Below are positions 41,454 through 52,192 of a stretch of DNA of 64,000 nt, one piece after another. This stretch comes from Oscillospiraceae bacterium (GTDB taxonomy: Bacteria > Bacillota > Clostridia > Oscillospirales > Ruminococcaceae): NCBI GenBank assembly GCA_017991935.1, contig JAGOPP010000002.1, positions 1 to 64,000 on the forward strand. Reading direction: 5' to 3'. Positions within the stretch are counted from its first letter, which is position 1, and every line of letters begins with the position of its first letter. The notes under the pieces are model-generated. The model did not search any database. It saw nothing but the letters and a program-made list of their open reading frames with translations, and was not told the DNA's origin. The position numbers were made by a program, and so were the translations under genes.

Positions 41454-42406
41454 CGCGCGCCTTCCTTGCTAAGAGCCCGGATCTCTTGAATACGGCAGTC
41501 CTTTCCCATCAAAACAGCCATGTCAAAGATTCCGCTCGCCATGAGCGCAAGCAGGTTGGGCCTCAAAAGAAGGCTTTCCATAGACTCCGCGTGGATGCTC
41601 GCGGCAAGGCAGGACCCGCACCGGGCCGCCTCCCGGACGGCGTCCATGTCCTCCGCGCCGCCCAGCTCGTCGCAGACGATCATCTCCGGGGCGAAGGCGC
41701 GGATCGCGGTGAGGATTCCCTCCCTTTTTCCAAAGCCGTTGAGCACGTCGCAGGTGACGCCGACGTCGTTCTGCGGCTCGGACTCGTACATAGCGGCGAG
41801 CTCCGAGCGCTCGTCGATGACGCTTGTCCGCACGAAAGCGCCTGTCTTCCCGGACGCGAGCTGGCGCACAAGATCCCGCAGGACGGTCGTCTTGCCCGAG
41901 CACGGCGGCCCGATGACCAGAATGCTGCACAACCCGCTCTTTCGCAGCTCCGCGAGGATCGGATCCGCCGCCCCGAAGATCTGGCGGGCGATCCGGATGT
42001 TGATGGAGGAGATGTTTTTCTGCGCCATCGGGAGAAGGGCTCCCCTTTCGTAGACCGCGGTGCCGCAGACGCCCGCGCGGTGGCCGCCGCGGATCGTGAC
42101 AAATCCGGAGGCGATGTCGTCCGCGTAAGCGTGGATGGAATACTGGCAGACGGCGCGGAAAACCGCGTCAATGTCGCAGGGGGCCGGGTACCAGCCCCGC
42201 TCCGGTTCCCTAAAAACCTCACCCTTACGAGAGCAAAAATAAAGCTCTCCGGCGGTTACGATCTGCATCGGGCTCCCGGCGGCAAGGCGGATCTCTCTCG
42301 CCTCTTTGCGGATCTCCCGGTCGACATGGGACAGGATCCCGGAAACGGTCTGCCCGCTGCAGCTTTGGATCTCCTCAAAAATCTCGTCGATCGTTTTATT
42401 TTTCAT
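41450..42406 (-). CDS. spoIIIAA: Stage III sporulation protein AA (ATPase)
   Basis: 318 residues. AAA-type secretion ATPase with Walker A GPPCSGKTTVLRD near 162 and Walker B MIVCDELGGAED near 235; N-terminal REIRLAAGSPMQIV. It is the motor-like ATPase of the spoIIIA channel. First gene of the operon, about 24 nt downstream of the predicted sigma-E start. Confidence 0.96.
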   Translation of the reverse strand: MKNKTIDEIFEEIQSCSGQTVSGILSHVDREIRKEAREIRLAAGSPMQIVTAGELYFCSRKGEVFREPERGWYPAPCDIDAVFRAVCQYSIHAYADDIASGFVTIRGGHRAGVCGTAVYERGALLPMAQKNISSINIRIARQIFGAADPILAELRKSGLCSILVIGPPCSGKTTVLRDLVRQLASGKTGAFVRTSVIDERSELAAMYESEPQNDVGVTCDVLNGFGKREGILTAIRAFAPEMIVCDELGGAEDMDAVREAARCGSCLAASIHAESMESLLLRPNLLALMASGIFDMAVLMGKDCRIQEIRALSKEGAR

Positions 42407-42439
42407 ACGCTCACTCTCACCGCTTTTCTGTCATGCCCC

Positions 42440-42468
42440 ATTCTATGAGGCCTGTCCGGAAAGTATTC
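42440..42468 (-). promoter_or_regulatory. Candidate sigma-E promoter of the spoIIIA operon
   Basis: Minus strand GAATACT (42462-42468) resembles the sigma-E -35 kmATATT, followed after exactly 14 bp by CATAGAAT (42440-42447), resembling the -10 CATACAnT. The operon is sigma-E dependent in Bacillus. Consensus recalled from Bacillus subtilis. Confidence 0.65.
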
Positions 42469-42871
42469 CGGCAAAATCGGGGACCAAAAAAGCCGGGAGT
42501 TCTTTTCCCGGCCGTCCAAGCGACAAAATGTTCGGCTTTCCCCGAAGAAAAGGCGCTTGTCGCGCCATTCTACCGCCCCAAGAAAGATGGAAAAGAAAGG
42601 CCGGAACGGACCCGGGCGCGGTTCGCCGTCCTTGCCGGGAAGCCGACCGCTTTTCCCGGCGCCGGCGGAAGCCCTCGCGTCCCATTTTGGCGGCGACCTC
42701 CGGGCATAAAAAACACGCCCCGCTTTGCGGCGGGGCGTTCGCTGATACTTTTCGTGTCGGGGGCTGCCAATCAAAGCCTGTCCGCTGGGTGCCGGGCGGC
42801 CTCCGGTCGGTCGGCGGAGGCTCCGGGCAGGCCACTCCTTTTGTGTGCCGGGCCCAGTTCCATGGGCGGCT
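42469..42871. other. Gene-free interval between spoIIIA and ligA, with a terminator-like hairpin
   Basis: Open frames here lack Shine-Dalgarno sites and recognisable domains, and I call no gene. A GC-rich hairpin (42715-42723 with 42728-42738) followed on the minus strand by six T (42708-42713) is a likely intrinsic terminator about 130 nt downstream of the ligA stop. Confidence 0.55.
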
Positions 42872-45554
<2,683 letters not shown>

Positions 45555-45571
45555 AGGACCGCATAGAAAAC

Positions 45572-45599
45572 AGGCGGCGCTCCTCCCGGAGCGCCGCCT
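45572..45599. terminator. Hairpin between convergent yunB and the acyl-CoA synthetase
   Basis: AGGCGGCGCTCC (45572-45583) pairs perfectly with GGAGCGCCGCCT (45588-45599) around TCCC. Short T-rich flanks on both sides (GTTGCGTTT plus strand; GTTTTC minus strand) suggest a weak bidirectional terminator. Confidence 0.6.
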
Positions 45600-45625
45600 G
45601 TTGCGTTTGGTTCAAATCTTGGGGT

Positions 45626-47302
45626 TCAGCCGTCCACCACTTGGCGGCCCTTGTCGGCTTCGCGGATATTTTTCCGCATGATCTTGCCGCTGATCGTTTT
45701 TGGGAGGAAGTCGACGTATTCGATGACGCGCGGGTATTTGTAGGGCGCGGTCGTCGTCTTGACGAAATCCTGAAGCTCTTTGGTCAGCGCGTCGGAGGGC
45801 GTGTAGCTCTTGGTCAGTACGACGGTCGCCTTGACGACCTGCCCGCGGACCGGGTCCGGGACGCCGGTCACGGCGCACTCCATGACGGCGGGGTGCTGCA
45901 TCAGCGCGCTCTCGACTTCAAACGGGCCGATCCGGTAGCCGGACGCCTTGATCAAGTCGTCGGTGCGTCCCACGTACCAGAAATAGCCCTCCTCGTCCTT
46001 CCACGCGGTGTCGCCGGTGTGATAGAGGCCGTCGTGCCAAGCGTCGGCGGTGCGCTGCTCGTCGCGGTAATAGCCCATGAAGACGCCCGGGGTGGTCTTT
46101 CCGCGCTGTGCCCGGATGCAGATCTCGCCGACCTTGCCGGGCGCGGCCTCGTTGCCGTCCTCGTCAAAGATGCCCGCGTCGTAGAGCGGCGAAAGCTTGC
46201 CCATGGAGCCGACCTTGACTTTGGAATGGACAAGATTCGCGAGGACCAGCGTCGTCTCGGTCTGGCCGAAGCCCTCCATGATGTCGAGCCCGGTCAGCTC
46301 CCGGAAACGGTTGAAGACCTCCGGGTTTAGCGCCTCGCCCGCCGTCGTCGCGTACTTGAGCGAGCTCAGGTCGTAGTTTTCCATCCCGTTTTTGACAAGG
46401 AAGCGGTAGATGGTCGGCGGCGCGCAGAACGAGGTGACACGGTGTTTCCGAATCATCTCCATCAGATCCTCCGGGACGAATTTATCCGTGTAGTCGTAGA
46501 CGAAGACCGCCGTCCCGCAGAACCACTGACCGTAGAGCTTGCCCCAGACGGCCTTGCCCCAGCCGGTCTCGGCCACCGTGAGGTGGAGGCCGTCCGTCTC
46601 GACGTTGTGCCAGTGCTTCGCCGTGATGATGTGGGCGATCGCGTACGTATAATCGTGAAGCGCCATCTTCGGGTTGCCGGTCGTGCCGGAGGAAAAATAA
46701 AGGAGCATGCCCTCCTCGACCTTCGTCTCCCGCCGAGCGAGCCGGTCGGAGGCCGCCGCGACCTCGGCGTCAAAATCGAGCCAGCCCTCTTTTTCGCCGT
46801 GGACGACGAATTTGACCCCGAGAGGCCCGACTTCCTCCTCCGCGCGGTCGACCCGGTCGGTGACGCCGCCCTCGGCGGTCGCGACGATCGCCTTGACGCC
46901 GGCCGCCTGAAAGCGGTAAATAAAGTCTTTTTCCATCAAAAGGTTCGTCGCCGGGACCGCGATGGCGCCGATCTTGCACAGGCCCATCATGGAAATCCAA
47001 AACTGATAATGCCGTTTGAGCACGAGCATCACGCGGTCGCCCTTCTCAATGCCGTGCTCAAGAAACATGTTTGCCGCTTGGTTGCTGAGCAGGCTCATAT
47101 CTTGGAAGGTAAAGGTGCGCTCCTCGCCCCTGTCGTTGGTCCAGACCAGAGCCTTGCGCTCCGGCTCCATCTCCGCCAAGGCGTCGACGCAGTCGTAGGC
47201 AAAGTTGAAATTCTCTTGATATACCGGCTTAAACGCGTTTAAAACGCCGTTTTCGTCGAAAGATTCCTCGCAAAACCGCTTATAAAAGTCCTCCGTTTTC
47301 AT
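45626..47302 (-). CDS. AMP-forming acyl-CoA synthetase (medium-chain/acetyl type)
   Basis: 558 residues of the ANL superfamily. P-loop-like SSGTTGNPK near 203, Y/GFGQTETT near 340, and C-terminal domain with GRTDDLIKASGYRIGPFEVE near 440 and catalytic Lys in LPKTISGKIMRKN near 540. It activates a carboxylic acid to its CoA thioester through an acyl-AMP. The substrate cannot be read from sequence; acetate to medium-chain acids are all possible. It overlaps the upstream XRE-cupin gene by 23 nt, so the two are coupled. Confidence 0.93.
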   Translation of the reverse strand: MKTEDFYKRFCEESFDENGVLNAFKPVYQENFNFAYDCVDALAEMEPERKALVWTNDRGEERTFTFQDMSLLSNQAANMFLEHGIEKGDRVMLVLKRHYQFWISMMGLCKIGAIAVPATNLLMEKDFIYRFQAAGVKAIVATAEGGVTDRVDRAEEEVGPLGVKFVVHGEKEGWLDFDAEVAAASDRLARRETKVEEGMLLYFSSGTTGNPKMALHDYTYAIAHIITAKHWHNVETDGLHLTVAETGWGKAVWGKLYGQWFCGTAVFVYDYTDKFVPEDLMEMIRKHRVTSFCAPPTIYRFLVKNGMENYDLSSLKYATTAGEALNPEVFNRFRELTGLDIMEGFGQTETTLVLANLVHSKVKVGSMGKLSPLYDAGIFDEDGNEAAPGKVGEICIRAQRGKTTPGVFMGYYRDEQRTADAWHDGLYHTGDTAWKDEEGYFWYVGRTDDLIKASGYRIGPFEVESALMQHPAVMECAVTGVPDPVRGQVVKATVVLTKSYTPSDALTKELQDFVKTTTAPYKYPRVIEYVDFLPKTISGKIMRKNIREADKGRQVVDG

Positions 47303-47876
47303 ACTGTTCCTCCTGCATGACCACAGCGATAAAGACGCAGTCTTCGCCGCCCGTCGCGATCATCCCGTGCCCGTGGCCGGAATTATAATAGATCGCGTCG
47401 CCGGGTTCGAGGACCTCGGTATGGTCCTCCAGCGCGACTTTCAGCCTTCCGCTGATGATATAATCGAATTCCTGTCCCTCGTGGTAGGAGAGCTTGATTT
47501 CCTTGTCCTGTTCTTCTTCGCGGTAGGGCGCGGTGACGAGGAACGGCTCGGCGATCTTGTCTTTAAAGCAGGCGCCGAGGTGCTCGTACCGGAAGCCCTT
47601 CCGGCGGTTGATGGGGAGGCCTTCGCCTTTTCTTACGATGGAATAAAAACGGAGCTTCGGTTCCTCGCCGGTGATGATCGTCATCACGTCGACGCCGAAC
47701 TTCTTGGAGCAGTTGTACAAAAACGTGAAGGAAAAGTCCGTCTCTCCGGCTTCGTTCGCAAGATACTCATTTAGGCTGATGCCAACGGTGTTTGCCATAT
47801 CCTCCGCGGAGATCCCCAAAATCTCCCGGAGGCCCCTAATTCGCTGCGCCACTTCCGGTATGTTGTACTCCATCAT
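47280..47876 (-). CDS. XRE-family transcriptional regulator with C-terminal cupin
   Basis: 198 residues. HTH (about 8-62, RIRGLREILGISAEDMANTVGISL) and a cupin_2 sensor (about 115-190, LSYHEGQEFDYIISGRLKVAL, GDAIYYNSGHGHGM). The pair with an acyl-CoA synthetase is common in Clostridia; the cupin likely senses the acid or its CoA ester (inference). AAAGGAGG precedes two adjacent ATGs at 47876 and 47873. Confidence 0.9.
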   Translation of the reverse strand: MMEYNIPEVAQRIRGLREILGISAEDMANTVGISLNEYLANEAGETDFSFTFLYNCSKKFGVDVMTIITGEEPKLRFYSIVRKGEGLPINRRKGFRYEHLGACFKDKIAEPFLVTAPYREEEQDKEIKLSYHEGQEFDYIISGRLKVALEDHTEVLEPGDAIYYNSGHGHGMIATGGEDCVFIAVVMQEEQYENGGLL

Positions 47877-48074
47877 TGACAATACCTCCTTTATTCTCCG
47901 GGCATGGCCGGGATCTGGGGATCCGTCCATGCTCCGGGTTATGGCGTGTGGTTCGGCTCGAACTCTTTATGGAACGCCGGCGGCACGGGGGATTCCCCTA
48001 TTTTTCGCCGGCGGTTTGCGCTTTGGACGTCCCCAAAAAGACGGGGTTTCTCGGCGTGCGCCGAGTGAATACGG

Positions 48075-48608
48075 TTATTTCCGGTTGAGAACGGTGATCT
48101 GAAGCCCTCGCTCCATGACGTCGAGGCACTCCTCGTGGAGCTTCGGGTCGGGGCCCGCTGTGCAGTTTGCGTCGACGACGATCTCCGCCTCCGGCTGCGC
48201 GGTCTTGAGCAGCACCGCGTTCGCGATGACGCAGATATAGGAGACGAGGCCGCAGAGCTCGATCTGGTCGTAGCCCCGCATCATCGCCCACTCGGCGAGA
48301 TCGAAGCTGCCGAAGGCGTGCTTGCCGATGGTCATGCAGCCCTCGCAGAGCTTTCCGGTCTCGCCGTAGAGCTTCCAGCCCTCGGTGCCGTTTTGGCAGT
48401 GGACGACCGGCAATTTTTTGCCCTCCTGCATCTCGAGGTAAGCCGGGCCGTGGGTGTCCATCGTATAGACGACGTCGTCCCCGCTCTCTTTATACTGCCG
48501 GATCTTCTCCGCGATCGGCCCGTCGAGCAGCTCCGCCCCGGAAAAGCCGAGGCTGCCGTCTACAAAATCGTTCTGATAATCCACGACGACCAAAAGCCGT
48601 TTCATCAC
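48075..48608 (-). CDS. Isochorismatase-family cysteine hydrolase
   Basis: 177 residues. Catalytic triad of the family: Asp10 in VDYQNDFVDGSLG, Lys near 95 in TIGKHAFGSF, and Cys in LVSYICVIANA near 125. Nicotinamidase/pyrazinamidase activity is likely from FVDG and the CQNGTEGW segment, but other amide hydrolases fit too. Monocistronic; its promoter lies at the edge of a repeat related to the nusB-leader element. Confidence 0.88.
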   Translation of the reverse strand: MMKRLLVVVDYQNDFVDGSLGFSGAELLDGPIAEKIRQYKESGDDVVYTMDTHGPAYLEMQEGKKLPVVHCQNGTEGWKLYGETGKLCEGCMTIGKHAFGSFDLAEWAMMRGYDQIELCGLVSYICVIANAVLLKTAQPEAEIVVDANCTAGPDPKLHEECLDVMERGLQITVLNRK

Positions 48609-48633
48609 GCAATCCTCCGGTTCAGATTAAAAT

Positions 48634-48715
48634 TTTATAATGGAATCGGCCGCCGCCACAGGCGGGCCACAGGGACAGCCATAGGACGGCCGCTGGATGA
48701 TTTTTGCCATTATAC
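48634..48715 (-). repeat. Shorter relative of the nusB-leader repeat
   Basis: Positions 48643-48670 match 37092-37119 at 23 of 28 bases, including the GGCCG..CGCC..GGCGGGCC hairpin. Ends are inverted: TATAATGG (48636-48643) and CCATTATA (48707-48714). The right end supplies the -10 box of the next promoter, as in copy 2 near nusB. Confidence 0.6.
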
Positions 48716-48737
48716 CATAAGAAAAATGGTCTGGCAA
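48709..48737 (-). promoter_or_regulatory. Sigma-A promoter of the isochorismatase-family gene
   Basis: Minus strand TTGCCA (48732-48737), 17-bp spacer, TATAAT (48709-48714). The mRNA leader of about 95 nt contains the repeat. Confidence 0.8.
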
Positions 48738-48755
48738 GGACTGCCGGAAAAAAAT

Positions 48756-48796
48756 ATAAAAAAGCGGCAGACCGTCGAAAGGACAATCCGCCGCTT
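48756..48796 (-). terminator. Terminator of the tRNA-Phe-Gly-Cys operon
   Basis: AAGCGGC (48762-48768) and GCCGCTT (48790-48796) with inner pairs form a stem followed on the minus strand by TTTTTTATAT, 2 nt past the tRNA-Cys CCA. Confidence 0.75.
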
Positions 48797-48797
48797 C

Positions 48798-48872
48798 TGG
48801 AGGCGACAACCAGATTTGAACTGGTGAATCGAGGTTTTGCAGACCTCTGCCTTACCTCTTGGCTATGTCGCC
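48798..48872 (-). tRNA. tRNA-Cys (anticodon GCA)
   Basis: Cloverleaf on the minus strand: acceptor GGCGACA pairs with TGTCGCC, anticodon loop CTGCAAA, T-loop GTTCAAATC, encoded CCA at 48798-48800. 75 nt. Confidence 0.97.
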
Positions 48873-48909
48873 ATATTACATACGCCCCAGAAATGAGGGG
48901 CGTACGTTT

Positions 48910-48985
48910 TGGAGCGGGTTACGAGGTTTGAACTCGCTACCTCCACCTTGGCAAGGTGGCGCTCTGCCAAATGAGCTAAACCCGC
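48910..48985 (-). tRNA. tRNA-Gly (anticodon GCC)
   Basis: Acceptor GCGGGTT pairs with AACCCGC, anticodon loop TTGCCAA, encoded CCA at 48910-48912. 76 nt. Same transcript as the neighbouring tRNAs. Confidence 0.97.
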
Positions 48986-48988
48986 AAA

Positions 48989-49064
48989 TGGTGCCTTCGG
49001 TCGGAATCGAACCAACGACACGGGGATTTTCAGTCCCCTGCTCTACCAACTGAGCTACAAAGGC
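48989..49064 (-). tRNA. tRNA-Phe (anticodon GAA)
   Basis: Acceptor GCCTTTG pairs with CGAAGGC (one G-U type pair), anticodon loop CTGAAAA, encoded CCA at 48989-48991. 76 nt. First tRNA of the operon. Confidence 0.97.
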
Positions 49065-49169
49065 GTTTTAAAACGCGCCGCATTTTGACGATGCGCCGCC
49101 CTCTGGCGACGCGCCATTTTCCAACGTCTGACGTCCTCTGACGTCGGCCGTTTCCCGGCGACGAGTGCT

Positions 49170-49198
49170 ATTATACTATAAGGGCCTAAAAATGTCAA
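49170..49198 (-). promoter_or_regulatory. Sigma-A promoter of the tRNA operon
   Basis: Minus strand TTGACA (49193-49198), 17-bp spacer, TATAAT (49170-49175): full consensus at both boxes. The 100-nt leader (49065-49165) contains short repeats (CTGACGTC twice, CTCTGGCGACGCGCC-like), processed away from the tRNA. Confidence 0.9.
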
Positions 49199-49217
49199 CC
49201 TCTTGTATGCATTTTTT

Positions 49218-49778
49218 TCAGTCTATGTAACAGTATTCCGCAAGCTTTGCCACAGTCTTTTGGCCGATGCCGTCGATGGGCAAAAGGTCGTCAAATTCCG
49301 TGATGGTCCCGATCTGTTCGCGGTAGCGGACGATCTTTTCCGCCGTGACGGGGCCGATGCCCGGGATCAGCTGGAGCTCCTCGCCGGTGGCCGTGTTGAT
49401 CCCCAGCGGAAAGACCGACGCCCCGGCCGCCGTCTCCGCTTTCGTTGCGGCGGAGACGGGCTCCACCGTCATCGCGGGCTCCGCGGCGGGGTGCGCGGGC
49501 TCCGACGCCTGCCCGATCGCGGAGATCGTCTCCGCTGTTTCTCCGATTGCGGAGACGGAGGGCTTCTCCATCTCCGGGTATTTGTTGACGTTTACGGCGA
49601 CGGTGACGACCGCCATCGCGAGGAAGACGAGAAACATCGCGCGGACCGTTTTGTGGTAGGAGGCCGCGAGATCCTCCTCCTCCGGGTGCTCGTAGCGCTC
49701 GAGGCCCTCGGGGTTGATCGGAATGACGGTTCCCGTTTCTTTCGCCTTTTTGTCCGCTGCGGCGTTCGTTTCTCCCAT
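49218..49778 (-). CDS. ComEA-like helix-hairpin-helix protein
   Basis: 186 residues. A cytoplasmic N-terminus, one membrane helix (about 47-63), a long Ala/Glu/Ser/Thr linker, and a single C-terminal HhH domain (INTATGEELQLIPGIGPVTAEKIVRYREQ, in parts). ComEA binds DNA outside the membrane during transformation; no other competence genes are in this window. It lies just downstream of the HAD gene. Confidence 0.87.
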   Translation of the reverse strand: MGETNAAADKKAKETGTVIPINPEGLERYEHPEEEDLAASYHKTVRAMFLVFLAMAVVTVAVNVNKYPEMEKPSVSAIGETAETISAIGQASEPAHPAAEPAMTVEPVSAATKAETAAGASVFPLGINTATGEELQLIPGIGPVTAEKIVRYREQIGTITEFDDLLPIDGIGQKTVAKLAEYCYID

Positions 49779-49802
49779 TTCCGACTCCTCCTCCGCGCCT
49801 CT

Positions 49803-50606
49803 TTATTTTATGTATCTTTCCTCTAAAATGTCGATCAGCTCGGCGATGGCGTCCTCCTCGCACGGCGCGAGCACAAAATTCGCGGCCTCCTTGACGGAGG
49901 CGAGCGCGTTTTTGGGCGCCGCGCCGATCCCGGCCATCCGGACCATCCCGATGTCGTTTTCGTAGTCCCCGGCCGCGGCGCAGTTTTGGATAGTGCGCCC
50001 GGTCAGCTCGCAGACCCTTTGCAGGGCGTTTTCCTTGGAGACGCCGACCGGCAGGAGCTCCAGAAAGAACTCGCAGGACGGCAGGACCGCCGCGCCGTCC
50101 CCGACGATCTCCTCGGCGAACGCGCGGATCTCGGCCATCTCCTCGGGCAGGCAGGTCAAGATGTATTTGTAGACAAGCTCCGGGATCTCCCCGAAGCCGC
50201 AGTAATAAAACTCGCGGTCGGGATAATAGCGGCGCATCACGTCGCCGGAGGTCAGCAGATTCACCGCGCGGTGCGTCGCGAAATGGCAGTCGATCCCCGG
50301 GAAACGGTCTAAGATGGCGCGGACTTTTTCCGGGAAATCCGGCGGCATGTAGTGCGGCTCAAGAATCTCCCCGCGCTCCCAGTCGTAGATATATCCGCCG
50401 TTGATGTGGATGGACGGCGCGGTGATCGGGACCCCGGCCAGAAGCTCCTTCGTGATGTTGATCTCCCGTCCGGTCGCCACGGTGAACCCGCCGCCTTTTT
50501 CCGTAAAAGAGCGGATGGCGGCAAGGTTCCTTTTGGAGACGCCGAGCCCCGCCCGCATCAGCGTGCCGTCCACGTCGGTGACGATCAGGTAATCCGAATA
50601 GCCCAA
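49803..50606 (-). CDS. HAD-superfamily (Cof-type) hydrolase
   Basis: 267 residues. HAD motif I TDVDGTLM near 10 with nucleophilic Asp, motif II ATGRE near 43, and motif III/IV AAGDYENDIGMV near 220, with a Cof-type cap between. Likely a sugar- or nucleotide-phosphatase; the substrate is unknown. Start is TTG at 50606, 7 nt after GGAGGAG and 1 nt after the rluD stop, rather than the longer ATG at 50630 that overlaps rluD. Confidence 0.88.
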   Translation of the reverse strand: MGYSDYLIVTDVDGTLMRAGLGVSKRNLAAIRSFTEKGGGFTVATGREINITKELLAGVPITAPSIHINGGYIYDWERGEILEPHYMPPDFPEKVRAILDRFPGIDCHFATHRAVNLLTSGDVMRRYYPDREFYYCGFGEIPELVYKYILTCLPEEMAEIRAFAEEIVGDGAAVLPSCEFFLELLPVGVSKENALQRVCELTGRTIQNCAAAGDYENDIGMVRMAGIGAAPKNALASVKEAANFVLAPCEEDAIAELIDILEERYIK

Positions 50607-50607
50607 G

Positions 50608-51522
50608 TCAGAACTCCTCCAGTTTCCCAAGAAAATGCGTGAAATACGCCGGCAGCGGCGCCTCGAATTCCATGTAGGCCCCGGTCCTCGGATGCAGGAA
50701 GCCCAGCGTGCCCGCGTGGAGGCACTGCCCCTCCAGCGAGGCGATCACATTCCCCGGGCCATAGATGGGGTCCCCCGCCACCGGGTGGCCGATATAGGCC
50801 ATGTGGACGCGGATCTGATGCGTGCGGCCGGTCTCGAGCCGGCAGGCGACATGCGTGAAGCCGCGGTACCTTTGAATCACGGAATAATGCGTGACCGCCT
50901 CCCTGCCGCCCGCCACGACGGCCATTTTCTTGCGGTCCTTGGGGTTCCGGGCGATCGGGGCGGAGATTTCCCCCTCCTCCGGCAGATTCGTGCCGTAGAC
51001 GACGGCCTGATAGACGCGCGTGACGCTGTGGGCGCGGAGCTGCTCCGCGAGGCTGTTGTGCGCCAGATCGTTTTTTGCCACCAGCAGAAGGCCGCTCGTG
51101 TCCTTGTCGATCCGGTGAACGATACCGGGCCGGAGCACGCCGTTGATGCCGGAGAGGCTCTCCCCGCAGTGGTACAGCAGCGCGTTGACAAGCGTGCCGG
51201 AGTGATTCCCCGGCGCGGGGTGAACCACCATGCCCTTGGGCTTGTTGACCACGAGCAGATCGTCGTCCTCGTAATAGATGTCCAGCGGGATGTCCTCCGG
51301 CTCCACGTCGAGCGCCACCGCGTCCGGAATCTCGAGCACAACGGATTCCTCCGCCTTGAGCACGCGGCTCTTCCGGATTGCCTCGCCGTCCACGGAGGCC
51401 ATCTGATTCTCGATCAGCTTCTGGACCGCGGAGCGGCTCAGGTAGTCGATGCTGTCCGAGAGGAAGCGGTCGGCGCGCTCGCCGTCGAATTCCTCCGGGA
51501 CCGTGAGCACGATCTTATCCAT
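50608..51522 (-). CDS. RluD-family 23S rRNA pseudouridine synthase
   Basis: 304 residues. N-terminal S4 domain (RADRFLSDSIDYLSRSAVQKLI, in parts) and catalytic core with HRIDKDTSGLLLVAKN near 138 (Asp nucleophile) and GRTHQIRVHMAYIGHPVAGDP near 225. It makes pseudouridines in 23S rRNA helix 69 or nearby. Start chosen as ATG at 51522; GTG at 51531 is an alternative. Overlaps lspA by 8 nt. Confidence 0.94.
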   Translation of the reverse strand: MDKIVLTVPEEFDGERADRFLSDSIDYLSRSAVQKLIENQMASVDGEAIRKSRVLKAEESVVLEIPDAVALDVEPEDIPLDIYYEDDDLLVVNKPKGMVVHPAPGNHSGTLVNALLYHCGESLSGINGVLRPGIVHRIDKDTSGLLLVAKNDLAHNSLAEQLRAHSVTRVYQAVVYGTNLPEEGEISAPIARNPKDRKKMAVVAGGREAVTHYSVIQRYRGFTHVACRLETGRTHQIRVHMAYIGHPVAGDPIYGPGNVIASLEGQCLHAGTLGFLHPRTGAYMEFEAPLPAYFTHFLGKLEEF

Positions 51523-52126
51523 CCGTTTCACGCTCTGAGGCAGGCCGGATTTCGCCGGGGGAGGATTTCCCCGCTTCCGCGGCGGGCGCTTCCCGATCTT
51601 CCATGTCCTCCGGCGGCGTCAAATCGGGCTCCCCGATCGAGATTTCGGCCGCGGCCGCCCGCTTTTCCCTTCCCTTCAGATAATCCTGAAGCAGGATCGA
51701 AAAGCAGAGCAAAACCGCGCCGACCGTGATGCAGGAATCGGCCAGATTGAAGATCGCGAAGCGGATCACGCGGAAATCGATATAATCGATCACATAGCCG
51801 AGGCTGATCCGGTCGATCAGGTTGCCCACCCCTCCGGCGAGGATCAGGGAGAGCGAGGCGATGTGCCACCGGTTGGACACCTTGCCGGAGAGGAACGCCC
51901 CGAGCACCGCGAGCAGCATGACGCCGGTCACGGCGATCAGCAGCCAGCGCATCCCCTGAAACATGCTGAACGCGACGCCGGTATTCTCGGTGTAGCGGAG
52001 ATACAGGACGTCCTTGATGATCTCCATGTCGTCCCCGCCGGCAAGGTTCATCTCCACCCAGTTTTTGATGATCTGATCCGTGGCGATCAGGATGACCGCG
52101 GCGATGGTTGCGAGAAACTGAAACAT
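51515..52126 (-). CDS. lspA: Lipoprotein signal peptidase
   Basis: 203 residues. Four membrane helices with the catalytic aspartates in GGVGNLIDRI near 105 and FNLADSCITVG near 130. It cleaves the signal from prolipoproteins. A 50-residue acidic C-terminal tail (DLTPPEDMEDREAPA) is longer than usual. ATG at 52126 has GGAGGAAGT 2 nt upstream on the mRNA. A hairpin with T-run ends exactly at that Shine-Dalgarno. Confidence 0.95.
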   Translation of the reverse strand: MFQFLATIAAVILIATDQIIKNWVEMNLAGGDDMEIIKDVLYLRYTENTGVAFSMFQGMRWLLIAVTGVMLLAVLGAFLSGKVSNRWHIASLSLILAGGVGNLIDRISLGYVIDYIDFRVIRFAIFNLADSCITVGAVLLCFSILLQDYLKGREKRAAAAEISIGEPDLTPPEDMEDREAPAAEAGKSSPGEIRPASERETDG

Positions 52127-52135
52127 ACTTCCTCC

Positions 52136-52174
52136 AAAAAAGCGCGGGCAGAACTCCAAAGAATCCCGCCCGCG
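52136..52174 (-). terminator. Hairpin and T-run between ileS and lspA
   Basis: CGCGGGC (52143-52149) pairs with GCCCGCG (52168-52174), followed on the minus strand by six T (52136-52141) and then directly by the lspA Shine-Dalgarno (52131-52135). It may reduce read-through from ileS into lspA. Confidence 0.55.
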
Positions 52175-52192
52175 ACAGGTGATAACTTAGCG

